A stretch of DNA of 15,836 nt, taken from positions 1 to 15,836 of the forward strand of contig CAYHCM010000091.1 of NCBI GenBank assembly GCA_964355045.1, in the 5' to 3' direction. Under the pieces are notes generated by a model, which was not told the origin of the DNA, did not search any database, and saw nothing but the letters and a program-made list of their open reading frames with translations. This document shows positions 8,017 through 14,214 of the stretch, piece by piece. The translations under genes and the position numbers were made by a program. How positions within the stretch are numbered: position 1 is the first letter of the stretch; every line of letters begins with the position of its first letter. Source of the stretch: JABWCE01 sp964355045 (GTDB lineage Bacteria > Bacteroidota > Bacteroidia > NS11-12g > UBA9320).

Positions 8017-8460
8017 TTAACGAAAAGCAAATAACATAATAATGGACATCATTGCAATCATTATTGCACCTCCGGCCATAAACATCATTCCTCTATGGCT
8101 ACCATTCCCGCCATGCATCATCCTATCACAACCCATTCCTTTGTTGGAACCTTCTCCTTTAATAATTAAATTCATCCCACATTTAGGGCACTTTCCTGGT
8201 TTATCAGATGTTATTTCAGGGTGCATGGAACAGGTATAAGCTTGTACAGGTGTTTCAGGTTTTAATTGGCTTCCCTTTTCAATTAATTTCATCCCACATT
8301 TAGGACAATATTCGGGGTTATTACTTATCACCTCCGGATGCATAGAGCAGGTGTATTCTGTTTTTTTAACTATTTTAGTACTGTCGGCTTGCTGCCCTAA
8401 AGAAACTTTATAACACAAAAGACTTAGTGCAATTACAATTATTAATTTTTGAGGTTTCAT
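8017..8460 (-). CDS. Membrane protein with two tandem heavy-metal-binding domains, 147 aa
   Basis: Signal peptide (residues 1-22), then two copies of the heavy-metal-binding domain with the pattern YTCSMHPE...CPKCGM. Copy 1 has C38, M40, H41, C52, C55 and M57. Copy 2 has C77, M79, H80, C91, C94 and M96. The copies are offset by exactly 39 residues and share long stretches at DNA level, a recent-looking internal duplication. A Met/His/Cys-rich linker (KGMGCDRMMHGGNGSHRGMM) leads into a C-terminal TM helix (about 126-145). It probably binds Cu(I)/Ag(I) in the periplasm while anchored in the membrane. It starts 10 bp after the PKD lipoprotein, in one operon. Confidence 0.85.
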   Translation of the reverse strand: MKPQKLIIVIALSLLCYKVSLGQQADSTKIVKKTEYTCSMHPEVISNNPEYCPKCGMKLIEKGSQLKPETPVQAYTCSMHPEITSDKPGKCPKCGMNLIIKGEGSNKGMGCDRMMHGGNGSHRGMMFMAGGAIMIAMMSIIMLFAFR

Positions 8461-8470
8461 ACTTTTTATA

Positions 8471-8782
8471 CTAATTAATAGTTATTGATTTAGATGTTTC
8501 ATCCATCTTATTTTCATTTTTACTCATTGCCATAAACTTTACTGTATAAATACCTTTTACAGTATAGGTATGCATTGGGTTTGCCTCAGTGGATGTACTT
8601 CCGTCGCCAAAATCCCATTTGTACTTACTGGCATCCATACTACAGGTAGAACTAAAACTAACAGGTTGACCAACCGTTCCTGATATCGGAACATCACAAC
8701 AAGCCATAGGATTTTTCATACAGCTTGAAAAAGCGATTAGGGCAAATAATGCCACACTTAATAATTTGATTTTTGTTTTCAT
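8471..8782 (-). CDS. PKD-domain lipoprotein, 103 aa
   Basis: Signal peptide with lipobox AFSSC (Cys21). The mature part is essentially one PKD (Ig-like) domain: GQPVSFSSTCSMDASKYKWDFGDGSTSTEANPMHTYTVKGIYTVKF, with the diagnostic WDFGDGS (56-62) and HTY. It carries extra Cys and Met residues (NPMACCD, CSMD, FMAMS), so metal binding is possible. PKD domains usually mediate protein or glycan contacts outside the cell. As the first gene after a terminator, it probably heads the operon leading through the double metal-binding protein, cytochrome, barrel and haem lipoprotein. Confidence 0.82.
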   Translation of the reverse strand: MKTKIKLLSVALFALIAFSSCMKNPMACCDVPISGTVGQPVSFSSTCSMDASKYKWDFGDGSTSTEANPMHTYTVKGIYTVKFMAMSKNENKMDETSKSITIN

Positions 8783-8833
8783 GATGTTTTTATGTTAATA
8801 ATTTTAAATAAATAAATTTTGTTTTGAATTAAA

Positions 8834-8850
8834 GAGTCTGCTAAAGACTC
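8834..8850. repeat. Perfect 6-bp hairpin in the gap before the PKD lipoprotein gene
   Basis: GAGTCT (8834-8839) and AGACTC (8845-8850) are perfectly complementary around the loop GCTAA. It lies between the terminator of the HYC gene and the start of the PKD gene, in the likely promoter or 5' leader region. No T-run follows on either strand, so it is probably not a terminator. It might be an operator or leader hairpin. Confidence 0.4.
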
Positions 8851-8859
8851 ACAGCTAAT

Positions 8860-8898
8860 TAAAAAAATTCTAATTCCGGGTTAATACGAAACCGGAAT
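8860..8898 (-). terminator. Rho-independent terminator after the HYC_CC_PP gene
   Basis: On the minus strand, 14 bp after the stop codon, ATTCCGG pairs perfectly with CCGGAAT (8898-8892 with 8879-8873) around a 12-nt loop. Two further pairs lie inside the loop. It is followed by TTAGAA and a run of seven T's (8867-8861). It separates the upstream cluster (11239 to 8912) from the PKD-led operon. Confidence 0.7.
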
Positions 8899-8911
8899 CA
8901 GGTTCATTTAA

Positions 8912-9322
8912 TTAAATACGAAAAACTTCTATAAACGGAAGAAAGACCGAAGTAATGTCGGGTGGTGTTCTATAACTAAGAAATCCGCTAATTTCAGCTC
9001 CTTGTGCGAATGGAATAATGTTAATTTGGTTTAGTACCTGAATATATTCCAATGAAGGCTGAACGAAATTTATGACGGATTGAAAATCATCTGTTTTAAT
9101 TTGCTTTATTTGATTTTCACAACAGGAGCTTTTATTAAATGAGGATGACGAATGGGTTTTACAATTATTTTTTGACTCTTCCATTCCGCAGGATGCATTT
9201 CCACTGCCTATTACAATTTTAAATTGCGCTAATTTACCTGCACAATAATGAAAATCAACACTCACTTTTAATGAAATAATGAGCATCAATAATGCAAGTG
9301 ATATGGCAATGAGTTTTCTCAT
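8912..9322 (-). CDS. HYC_CC_PP-type small exported protein, 136 aa
   Basis: An N-terminal hydrophobic signal or anchor (residues 4-20) is followed by H25-Y-C27 (FHYCAG), then C45, C54, the pair C67-C68 (SSCCEN) and the pair P120-P121 (RTPPD). It ends in EVFRI. This order of HYC, CC and PP defines a family of small Bacteroidota proteins often found near copper genes; the biochemical role is not established. Cys/His ligands suggest periplasmic metal binding. A second member lies at 10838-11239 with the same layout and the same FRI ending, pointing to an old duplication. It follows the T9SS protein gene by about 120 bp and ends in a clear terminator. Confidence 0.82.
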   Translation of the reverse strand: MRKLIAISLALLMLIISLKVSVDFHYCAGKLAQFKIVIGSGNASCGMEESKNNCKTHSSSSFNKSSCCENQIKQIKTDDFQSVINFVQPSLEYIQVLNQINIIPFAQGAEISGFLSYRTPPDITSVFLPFIEVFRI

Positions 9323-9402
9323 CTGTTATTGGATTACAAATTTCAATTTAACATCAATTTAAAAAAATGATATTTATCATAATAGTTTGAAAGCGACTTT
9401 TT

Positions 9403-9445
9403 AAAAAAATAAATGATTGCGGAAGCATAATTTTTATTAATCATT
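9403..9445 (-). terminator. Possible weak terminator at the end of the T9SS protein gene
   Basis: On the minus strand AATGATT (9445-9439, spanning the stop codon) can pair with AATCATT (9418-9412) across a 20-nt loop, followed by TA and seven T's (9409-9403). The stem is AT-rich and the loop long, so termination would be weak. Confidence 0.35.
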
Positions 9446-10355
9446 GCTTAATTATTTTGCTTTTGATTAAAGTTTTATCTGAAACAATGCTAAGATAATA
9501 GGGGCCAGCGGGTAGGTTTGAAATGTTTATTTTTAACAACTCGGCAACACTTACATCCAATTGCAGAACGGTTCTACCCAATACATCGGTAATTATTATT
9601 TGACGGATGGATAATTTTAATTTCCCCTTTTCAATAAACAAATAATCATTAACCGGATTGGGGTAAATTAATAAATCTGTTACAGGTTTTCTGGTTGGTG
9701 GCGGCTTAACTCCGTTATCAAACGAAAGATCATCTATATACAAAAAACTATTGGTTTTTGGACTATTGCCGCTGGATGATAAGATAATAATACATGTATC
9801 CGGATTTAACAGGCTTCGGTAATTAAACGGAATTTTAAAATCGCTCCAAACATGAAGCATTCCGCTTAATTCTTCATAAGCTATAGCAATGGTATCCCTG
9901 ATATTGGTAACATTATTCCATTTTGTTAAATAGGCCGCTATAAAACCATTGTCGTATTCGTAGCCCATGTATTGCCTTCTTCCGGTTAATTCAACCGGTC
10001 GTAAAGTAAACCCAAAACCCGATAATGGCTTATAGGTAGTAGTATCTATTCGGCCCGATACTATAATTCCGGGAAATATTTTACCGTTGATATTTTCGGA
10101 ATACAAGCTTACCGAAAATCCCTGGCTCAAATTGCCAAGTTTAGAACACGTAAATATATTGAACCTGCTTGTGGCTGCATTTAAACTTGCCCAACTTTTT
10201 GGCTCTGAATAATTCTTAATGGTTGCCCAGCTTTCGAAATTTCCGTTCGGAATTTGGGCAAGGCACACCTTGGATACAGTTAAAAAAACCAACGCGGATA
10301 AAACGAATTTTAACCTACTTTTTATATCCATCAAATTTTTCAAACCAAGTATCAT
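9441..10355 (-). CDS. Secreted protein with T9SS (Por) C-terminal sorting domain, 304 aa
   Basis: Signal peptide at about 9-34 (LKFVLSALVFLTVSKVCLAQ), best read from the second Met (10331). The first Met, at 10355, directly follows the previous stop codon (TAA-ATG). The body begins IPNGNFESWATIKNYSEPKSW and continues as a beta-rich, carbohydrate-binding-like domain seen in Bacteroidota surface proteins (PGIIVSGRIDTT, LLNPDTCIIILSSSGNSP, FLYIDDLSFDNG). From about residue 228 it has a type A sorting domain: LLIYPNPVNDYLFIE, IIITDVLGRTVLQ, INISNLPAGPYYLSI, then KIIKQ. This routes it through the type IX system to the outer surface. No catalytic motif was seen. Its zero-gap junction with a metal-binding HMA gene is odd for a surface protein. 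Confidence 0.85.
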   Translation of the reverse strand: MILGLKNLMDIKSRLKFVLSALVFLTVSKVCLAQIPNGNFESWATIKNYSEPKSWASLNAATSRFNIFTCSKLGNLSQGFSVSLYSENINGKIFPGIIVSGRIDTTTYKPLSGFGFTLRPVELTGRRQYMGYEYDNGFIAAYLTKWNNVTNIRDTIAIAYEELSGMLHVWSDFKIPFNYRSLLNPDTCIIILSSSGNSPKTNSFLYIDDLSFDNGVKPPPTRKPVTDLLIYPNPVNDYLFIEKGKLKLSIRQIIITDVLGRTVLQLDVSVAELLKINISNLPAGPYYLSIVSDKTLIKSKIIKQ

Positions 10356-10697
10356 TTATTTTTCCCGTTCATATTGGCAGCACCCGTCCAATTTATTATA
10401 AGCCTTGTCGGTGGCTTTTATTTTTTCGGTATCATAGCCTACGGCAGCAATTGCTTTTTGAACATTTTCAAGAGTGGTTTTGGCCGGGTCGTAGGTCACA
10501 ATCATAATCTTTTTTTCTTTATCCCAATCTGCTTTTGATACCCCATCAACTTTTGATGCAGCTTTCTCAATTTTTTTTTCACACATACCACAGCTTCCCC
10601 ATACTTTAAACGTATCGGTTTGGGTGGTGGTGGTGCTTTGCCCTTGTGAAGCCATGGCTGCCATAATTAAGGCAGCGCTGATAATTAACTTTTTCAT
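10356..10697 (-). CDS. Exported heavy-metal-associated (HMA) domain protein, 113 aa
   Basis: Signal peptide MKKLIISAALIMAAMASQGQ, then an HMA fold of about 70 residues. DTFKVWGSCGMCEKKIEKAASKVDGV has the metal loop S-C36-G-M-C39, followed by IMIVTYDPAKTTLENVQKAIAAVGYDTEK. The C-terminus adds a second Cys pair, DGCCQYERE (C106-C107). It resembles CopZ or the MerP-like periplasmic chaperones, here exported, so it probably binds Cu(I), Ag(I) or Hg(II) in the periplasm and passes it to membrane transporters. A 140-bp upstream gap holds no gene. The start codon is preceded by an A-rich stretch without a Shine-Dalgarno sequence, as usual in this phylum. Confidence 0.9.
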   Translation of the reverse strand: MKKLIISAALIMAAMASQGQSTTTTQTDTFKVWGSCGMCEKKIEKAASKVDGVSKADWDKEKKIMIVTYDPAKTTLENVQKAIAAVGYDTEKIKATDKAYNKLDGCCQYEREK

Positions 10698-10837
10698 TTT
10701 CTTTTATTATTTTAAAATTTTGTATTTTGAAATGTTTGTTTGATAAATTTTTTTATAAAATATTATCGCAGACTCGCGTACATATATAACTCCATACACA
10801 CTTGTTTTAGTGTATAATGGAATATTAATTTTAAAAA

Positions 10838-11239
10838 TCAAATTCTGAAAACCCGGTTTAATAAATAAATCGGATTTGAGGAAGCAATAATTGGCGGCAA
10901 ATATGAAACATCGGCCTTATATTGGTCACAAAAAAGAGGAGTAAACGTATTTAAACTTATAAAAGAGGGAAGCACTAATTCATTACCGGCATTTGTAATG
11001 TTAAGAGTACTTATATACTGAACTTCCTGATTAACCTTAAATTGAAAATTAACGGATTTGTTTTCACAACAGTCCCTTTTCATTTCTTTAGTTCCACATT
11101 CACACTTATTTTGTGGTTCAAGAATGGATAAACCGACGGATGAAATTGTTCCCCCACAGTAATGCAAATTAACCGTAAACCCACAAATGACGGTGGTATA
11201 AATGAGTAAGAGAGATATGGAAAATACCTTTTTTAGCAT
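10838..11239 (-). CDS. HYC_CC_PP-type small exported protein, 133 aa (second copy)
   Basis: Read from the ATG at 11239: signal helix MLKKVFSISLLLIYTTVICGF, then H26-Y-C28 (LHYCGG), C46 and C48 (KCECG), C57-C58 (DCCEN), a PP pair in SYLPPIIA, and the end LLNRVFRI. The frame is open to an ATG at 11293, but that would put 18 polar residues before the signal helix. The 11239 start gives a length like its paralogue at 8912-9322. TACTTTTG at 11258-11251 (minus) matches the Bacteroidota -7 box TAnnTTTG and would also favour the 11239 start, although no clear -33 TTG was found. The role is presumably periplasmic metal binding. Confidence 0.8.
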   Translation of the reverse strand: MLKKVFSISLLLIYTTVICGFTVNLHYCGGTISSVGLSILEPQNKCECGTKEMKRDCCENKSVNFQFKVNQEVQYISTLNITNAGNELVLPSFISLNTFTPLFCDQYKADVSYLPPIIASSNPIYLLNRVFRI

Positions 11240-11496
11240 TTTTACTAGAACAAAAGTAAGCTCAATTTTTTTGTTATCCATGACTTTTGTCATTAATTTA
11301 ACAAAAAACTGAATTTTTATAGTTTGGAATTGTCCTTTTTAAAGGAAAATGAGCTTTTCCATAGGTATTCGTAAATTCGTATTTCGTAAAAATTAAATTA
11401 TTCGGCATCAGGGTGAGTTCATCTATCAAGGGCTTCGCAGTATTGCCTCGGGGTCGGGGGTGAAATCTTTAAGTCGGGGTTTTTATTTGACCTAAT

Positions 11497-11583
11497 TTAA
11501 GCAATACATGTGGTATGAAAAGTTTCTAAAAAAAAGCTAAAAAATCCAATCGCCCCCATGCCAGTACTGGCAACACCCATCAT
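11497..11583 (-). other. 28-codon open frame, possible tiny gene or gene remnant
   Basis: MMGVASTGMGAIGFF and a following short segment end at TAA (11499-11497). The frame is open a little further upstream (KKFIAYTSHS before the Met). The small-residue pattern followed by a hydrophobic stretch looks protein-like. No family was recognised and no signal supports translation. It may be the decayed end of a larger gene. It contains the 14-bp palindrome. Confidence 0.2.
11559..11572. repeat. Perfect 14-bp palindrome
   Basis: TGCCAGTACTGGCA is fully self-complementary with no spacer. Such a site suits a dimeric regulator. It lies about 280 bp before the ATPase gene and about 320 bp before the HYC gene. 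It is G/C-rich compared with its surroundings, which makes chance less likely, but no regulator gene is in the window. Confidence 0.45.
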
Positions 11584-11671
11584 GGAATGAGATGTGTAAG
11601 CGATAAACTTTTTAGCTCTTCAGAATTACATATTATATTTGAATGCTAAAATCAGAATAAGATTATTCCAA

Positions 11672-11691
11672 AATAGGGTCGTTGCCCTATT
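11672..11691 (+). terminator. Stem-loop with following T-run, terminator-like
   Basis: AATAGGG (11672-11678) and CCCTATT (11685-11691) form a perfect 7-bp stem around TCGTTG. CAC and TTTTT follow on the plus strand. Reading leftward, the stem is followed by TTTTGG, so it could act in both directions. No plus-strand gene ends just before it, which leaves open an unrecognised short transcript in this gap. Confidence 0.45.
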
Positions 11692-11850
11692 CACTTTTTG
11701 ATGAATTAAAAGGATTGGTGCATTTGATAAATAGGTCCTATAAGTGTTATAAGGTAGGTATCCTTTTGAATTAATAAAATAGAATTTTCTACAGGGAAAA
11801 TTTAATATAAAATAGTAATCTTGCAAAAAGAACCAAATCATATTATATAA

Positions 11851-13056
11851 ATGTATATATCTAAAATTGAACTTAAAAATATTAGATGTTTCGATGAACT
11901 TATTATTGATCTCAAAAAGGATGGAGATATAATCCTTTGGACAACAATTTTAGGTAATAATGCTGTGGGTAAATCTACAATTCTCAAATGCATTGCCATG
12001 GGTTTATGTGATGAATCGAGTGCTGCCGCATTGATGAAAGAAGCTAAAGGCGAATTTTTAAGAAAAGGAAAGCTTGATGGGTATATTAATTTGACATTAG
12101 AAGATAATAATGGAAAAAAAGTTGAAATAAAAACTCATTTATTTAAAGGTACAATAGATGAGCCTGTAAAATTAAATCAAACAATTCCTGATGGTGAAAC
12201 TCCATGGAATGATTTATTCTTTTGTGGATATGGGGCAAGTATTCCCGGTGGTGGTGGAGAGGGATTTGAAAAATATAAGCCTTTGGAAGCTGTTTATACC
12301 TTATTTAATTATTCCTCTGAATTGCAAAATCCCGAAGTATTAATGCTTAGGCAAGAACCTGCGTTCAGGCATTGGTTGGATAAAAAACTTTTAAATATTC
12401 TAATGCTCGATGAATACAAAGTTATGTATAATAAAAAGGGGATGTTCTTTAAAGGTTCATGGGGCGAATTTAGACTCGACGAATTGAGTGATGGATACAA
12501 AATGATGTCACTTAAAATATATGAAATTTTTGGATGGGCGATTTTAGCTGAAATTTTTAATAAGGAAGGTGACGAAATTAAGGGTATACTATTACTAGAT
12601 GAATTAGAAACCCATCTTCATCCTCAATGGCAGAGAAATATTGTGGATAGATTGAAAACACAATTTCCTAAAATGCAATTTATTGTAACTACCCATTCTC
12701 CAATAATAGCTTTAGGTACTGCTGATTTGAAAAATGCACTAATGGTAGAATTAGATTTTGTTCCATTTAATGAAACTGTTGCTAGAGATGAGGAGGTAGA
12801 CGCAAAAGTTTATAGGGGATTAACTGTGGATCAAATATTAACATCCTCCCCGTTTGATCTACCTATCGCAAGAAGCGGGGAAACTGGAAATAAAATAATT
12901 CGTTTTCAAGAGCTAATGCTCAAAAAGAATTTATCTAAAGAAGAAATGGATGAATATAACAAATTAAAAAATATTATTAAAGAATTACCAGATGTCTTTG
13001 AAACTATGGAAAACCTGCGAATTCATAATGAAATAAAAGAGCTATTAGTAAAATAA
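11851..13056 (+). CDS. ABC-type AAA ATPase of a Septu-like (PtuA-like) pair, 401 aa
   Basis: This is an SMC/OLD-type ATPase without a TM segment. Walker A is G35-NNAVG-K41-S-T43, the signature is LSDGY (212-216), Walker B is GILLLDELE with E251, followed by THLHPQWQ (254-261), and the H-loop is TTHSP with H282. The N-terminus ISKIELKNIRCFDEL is the standard start of these RecF/OLD-like ATPases. The tail YRGLTVDQILTSSPFDLP (321-338) and a charged helix are common in AAA ATPases paired with nucleases. An in-frame TAA directly before the ATG fixes the start. The HNH nuclease gene follows after 4 bp. An ATPase plus HNH pair is the layout of the Septu anti-phage system (PtuA/PtuB), in which the ATPase complex controls the nuclease. 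A different ATPase/HNH defence pair is possible. Confidence 0.8.
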   Translation: MYISKIELKNIRCFDELIIDLKKDGDIILWTTILGNNAVGKSTILKCIAMGLCDESSAAALMKEAKGEFLRKGKLDGYINLTLEDNNGKKVEIKTHLFKGTIDEPVKLNQTIPDGETPWNDLFFCGYGASIPGGGGEGFEKYKPLEAVYTLFNYSSELQNPEVLMLRQEPAFRHWLDKKLLNILMLDEYKVMYNKKGMFFKGSWGEFRLDELSDGYKMMSLKIYEIFGWAILAEIFNKEGDEIKGILLLDELETHLHPQWQRNIVDRLKTQFPKMQFIVTTHSPIIALGTADLKNALMVELDFVPFNETVARDEEVDAKVYRGLTVDQILTSSPFDLPIARSGETGNKIIRFQELMLKKNLSKEEMDEYNKLKNIIKELPDVFETMENLRIHNEIKELLVK

Positions 13057-13060
13057 GCAA

Positions 13061-13840
13061 ATGATTCAGATTAAGAACAGACCAAATACATTGCCTACTT
13101 TTTCTGGTTTACGAGTCGAAAATTTAAGAAATAAACTGAGGGAAAAGATTGCTAAAGGAGAGACATTAACAAATCATGATATTGATGCTAAAGTTTGGAA
13201 AGCCCAAGAAGTAAGGAATGCATTAATACAAAGTCAAAATAGAAAATGCTGTTTTTGTGAAAATAAACGAGCTATTACAAGAGAGTTTGATGGAGAACAT
13301 TTTAGACCAAAACTTGGAGTTAGTGAAGATTTAGAACACCTTGGTTATTGGTGGCTAACTTACGAGTGGAGTAATATATTTTATGCTTGTAAAACTTGTA
13401 ATGAAGAGTATAAAAAGATGCATTTCCCTATTAGGGGCAAAAGAGCCAGGAATGAAGGTGATTCATTGGATGATGAACTTGGAGTTCTGGTTCACCCGCA
13501 AAATGAGAATCCGGAAGATTTTATAGGATTTGACTGGCAGCAGGCATACGGTAAACTTGTCAAAGCAATTGGTCTTGATCCAGATAACCGTGGTAACGAA
13601 ACTATAAGAATCGTAGGGCTGAATGATTTGCAACTGATGGAAGAAAGAGCAGAATCTATTAAGCTTCTTCAAGATGCAAGTAATGCAATGAATAGATATT
13701 TAGAGACCTCCAACGTATTTAAAATTCCTTATCAAGCTGAATTGATTAGAGAATTAACTTCTTCTAATCGGAGGTTTGCCGGTTTTAACAGAGCATTTTT
13801 TCGTGCCTCAGGATTAGGACCATATGTAGCCATTGATTAA
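13061..13840 (+). CDS. HNH endonuclease, PtuB-like partner of the ATPase, 259 aa
   Basis: A zinc-finger HNH nuclease. It has a first Cys pair C63-C-F-C66, the catalytic region EFDGEHFRPK with H80, then WSNIFYACKTCNEEYKK with N105, the second pair C110-C113 and N114, and HFPI. The four cysteines should hold a structural zinc, while H80 and N105/N114 lie in the beta-beta-alpha metal site. The canonical second-position residue is E79 within GEHF, as in the HNH proteins linked to retron and Septu systems. The start is 4 bp after the ATPase stop, so expression is coupled. The C-terminal about 90 residues are helical with no recognised domain. It is expected to cut nucleic acid when the ATPase releases it after phage sensing. 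That role rests on the family and not on data here. Confidence 0.82.
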   Translation: MIQIKNRPNTLPTFSGLRVENLRNKLREKIAKGETLTNHDIDAKVWKAQEVRNALIQSQNRKCCFCENKRAITREFDGEHFRPKLGVSEDLEHLGYWWLTYEWSNIFYACKTCNEEYKKMHFPIRGKRARNEGDSLDDELGVLVHPQNENPEDFIGFDWQQAYGKLVKAIGLDPDNRGNETIRIVGLNDLQLMEERAESIKLLQDASNAMNRYLETSNVFKIPYQAELIRELTSSNRRFAGFNRAFFRASGLGPYVAID

Positions 13841-13843
13841 ACT

Positions 13844-14212
13844 ATGAACTACGGCAAAGAACTCATATTAGACCTGCACAATTGCAACCCTCTAACATTC
13901 ACCAGAAACAGCCTTAAAAAATATTTCAAGGAACTATGTATTTTAATTGATATGCAAAGAGCAAAATTATGTTGGTGGGATGACCACGGTGTTGCAGCCG
14001 AAGAACAACAAACTCTTGCTCATACCAAAGGAACAACGGCTGTTCAATTTATATTAACAAGCAATATAACCATACATACCCTTGATATTTTAAAAAATGT
14101 GTATGTAAATATTTTTTCTTGTAAAGAATTTGATGAAATTGCAGCAGAAAAATTCACCAAAGAATGGTTCAAAGGAGACGTGGTAAATTCAAAAACAATA
14201 GTAAGAAAATAA
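13844..14212 (+). CDS. S-adenosylmethionine decarboxylase-like protein, 122 aa
   Basis: The length and pattern fit the small bacterial AdoMet decarboxylases (SpeH type), which make decarboxylated AdoMet for spermidine synthesis with a pyruvoyl group formed by self-cleavage. GKELILDLHNCNPLTF is the typical first strand. The core is VQFILTSNITIHTLDILKNVYVNIFSCK. S73, H78 and C93 have the same spacing (5 and 15) as Ser63, His68 and Cys83 of the Thermotoga enzyme, the pyruvoyl-forming Ser and the processing and proton-donor residues. The residue before the cleavage Ser is T72 in place of the usual Glu, and the usual His after it is N74. It may therefore process poorly, be an inactive regulatory relative, or use another substrate. 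It starts 3 bp after the HNH gene and ends 2 bp before the DUF3326 gene. No spermidine synthase gene is in the window. Confidence 0.72.
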   Translation: MNYGKELILDLHNCNPLTFTRNSLKKYFKELCILIDMQRAKLCWWDDHGVAAEEQQTLAHTKGTTAVQFILTSNITIHTLDILKNVYVNIFSCKEFDEIAAEKFTKEWFKGDVVNSKTIVRK

Positions 14213-14214
14213 GT

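Larger units (their letters stand above)
11240..11850. other. Divergent intergenic region without a convincing gene
   Basis: About 600 bp between the leftward metal cluster and the rightward ATPase operon. Both outgoing promoters should lie here. It is mostly AT-rich, with a G-rich patch at about 11437-11480 (two GTCGGGG blocks). Short inverted repeats include the perfect palindrome at 11559-11572, the stem-loop at 11672-11691 and ATAGG-T-CCTAT at 11731-11741. TAATCTTG at 11816-11823 is one mismatch from the -7 box TAnnTTTG, ahead of the ATPase gene. The minus-strand open frame at 11626-11841 is AT-rich and unlike any protein, so it is not called. Confidence 0.6.

Noticed and set aside
11626..11841. 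71-codon minus-strand frame upstream of the ATPase gene
   Set aside because: Its composition follows AT-rich DNA (many F, Y, I, L and N), no family pattern is seen, and it spans several inverted repeats in a likely promoter region.
11240..13840. Retron (reverse transcriptase plus ncRNA with ATPase/HNH effectors)
   Set aside because: ATPase/HNH pairs do occur as retron effectors, but no reverse transcriptase is present anywhere in the window and no long inverted msr/msd-like repeat was found.
14164..14214. Upstream start for the DUF3326 gene, overlapping the AdoMet-decarboxylase-like gene
   Set aside because: The extra 17 residues are basic and unlike the family start; the ATG at 14215, 2 bp after the previous stop, is better.
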